Shown here: one piece after another, positions 24,810-24,820 of the stretch
How the letters are laid out: the number at the start of each line of letters is the position of its first letter
How positions within the stretch are numbered: position 1 is the stretch's first letter
Assembly: GCA_003241685.1 (NCBI GenBank)
Contig: QFPJ01000055.1
Coordinates: 1 to 24,820, forward strand
Reading direction: 5' to 3'
Origin: Sphingopyxis macrogoltabida
GTDB taxonomy: Bacteria; Pseudomonadota; Alphaproteobacteria; Sphingomonadales; Sphingomonadaceae
Length of the DNA: 24,820 bases
Translations under genes and position numbers: made by a program
The notes under the pieces: model-generated
What the model saw: the letters and a program-made list of their open reading frames with translations, nothing else
The model's database searches: none
Told to the model about the DNA's origin: nothing

Positions 24810-24820
24810 ATTAATTTACC

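Overview
The window is ordinary chromosomal DNA from a high-GC alphaproteobacterium. It most likely belongs to the Sphingomonadales, family Sphingomonadaceae; Sphingopyxis or Sphingomonas is a guess. The reasons are the alphaproteobacterial ATP synthase order atpH-A-G-D, a Lys/Ala/Pro-rich leader on AtpD, a TonB receptor paired with a PepSY membrane protein, the small protein often called 'vgr related' in sphingomonad genomes, and the palindromic intergenic repeats seen in such genomes. All taxonomic statements are from memory of these families, with no database search.

Layout. Positions 1-3762 (minus strand) hold the F1 part of ATP synthase: atpH, atpA, atpG and the first 206 codons of atpD, which runs off the left edge. 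A repeat-bearing spacer separates this from two overlapping plus-strand hydrolase genes (4042-5519): a dienelactone-hydrolase-like enzyme and a membrane-anchored alpha/beta hydrolase. Converging on them is a membrane-tethered trypsin-like protease (5536-7062), which diverges from ada (7141-8178). Primosomal helicase priA (8192-10360) converges on ada. A 462-base spacer packed with palindromic repeats follows, then a probable iron-siderophore uptake pair (PepSY protein 10823-11914, TonB-dependent receptor 11930-14074). A large patatin-like protein (14189-16498) diverges from the receptor and converges on the chaperone operon dnaK-dnaJ (16565-19652).

Divergent from dnaK is a plus-strand run: a PCu(A)C copper-chaperone lipoprotein, a putative small zincin, an unrecognised lipoprotein and rmuC (19804-22810). 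A nested repeat cluster (22887-23124) separates these from a COG3650/META-domain lipoprotein and a SPOUT-family RNA methyltransferase on the minus strand. No tRNA, rRNA, CRISPR array, insertion sequence or prophage gene was seen.

How the genes fit together. Most are housekeeping functions: energy, replication restart, protein folding, DNA repair and envelope maintenance. The more distinctive observations lie between genes. There are several families of palindromic repeats, one nested three deep. A perfect 12-bp hairpin lies between dnaK and dnaJ, and overlapping back-to-back promoters are predicted between dnaK and the copper chaperone. Several genes that lack a ribosome binding site have a -10-like hexamer only 6-7 bases before ATG, suggesting leaderless mRNAs. 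I did not find a convincing new multi-gene system. The least understood coding sequences are the small HExxH protein at 20390 and the lipoprotein at 21011.
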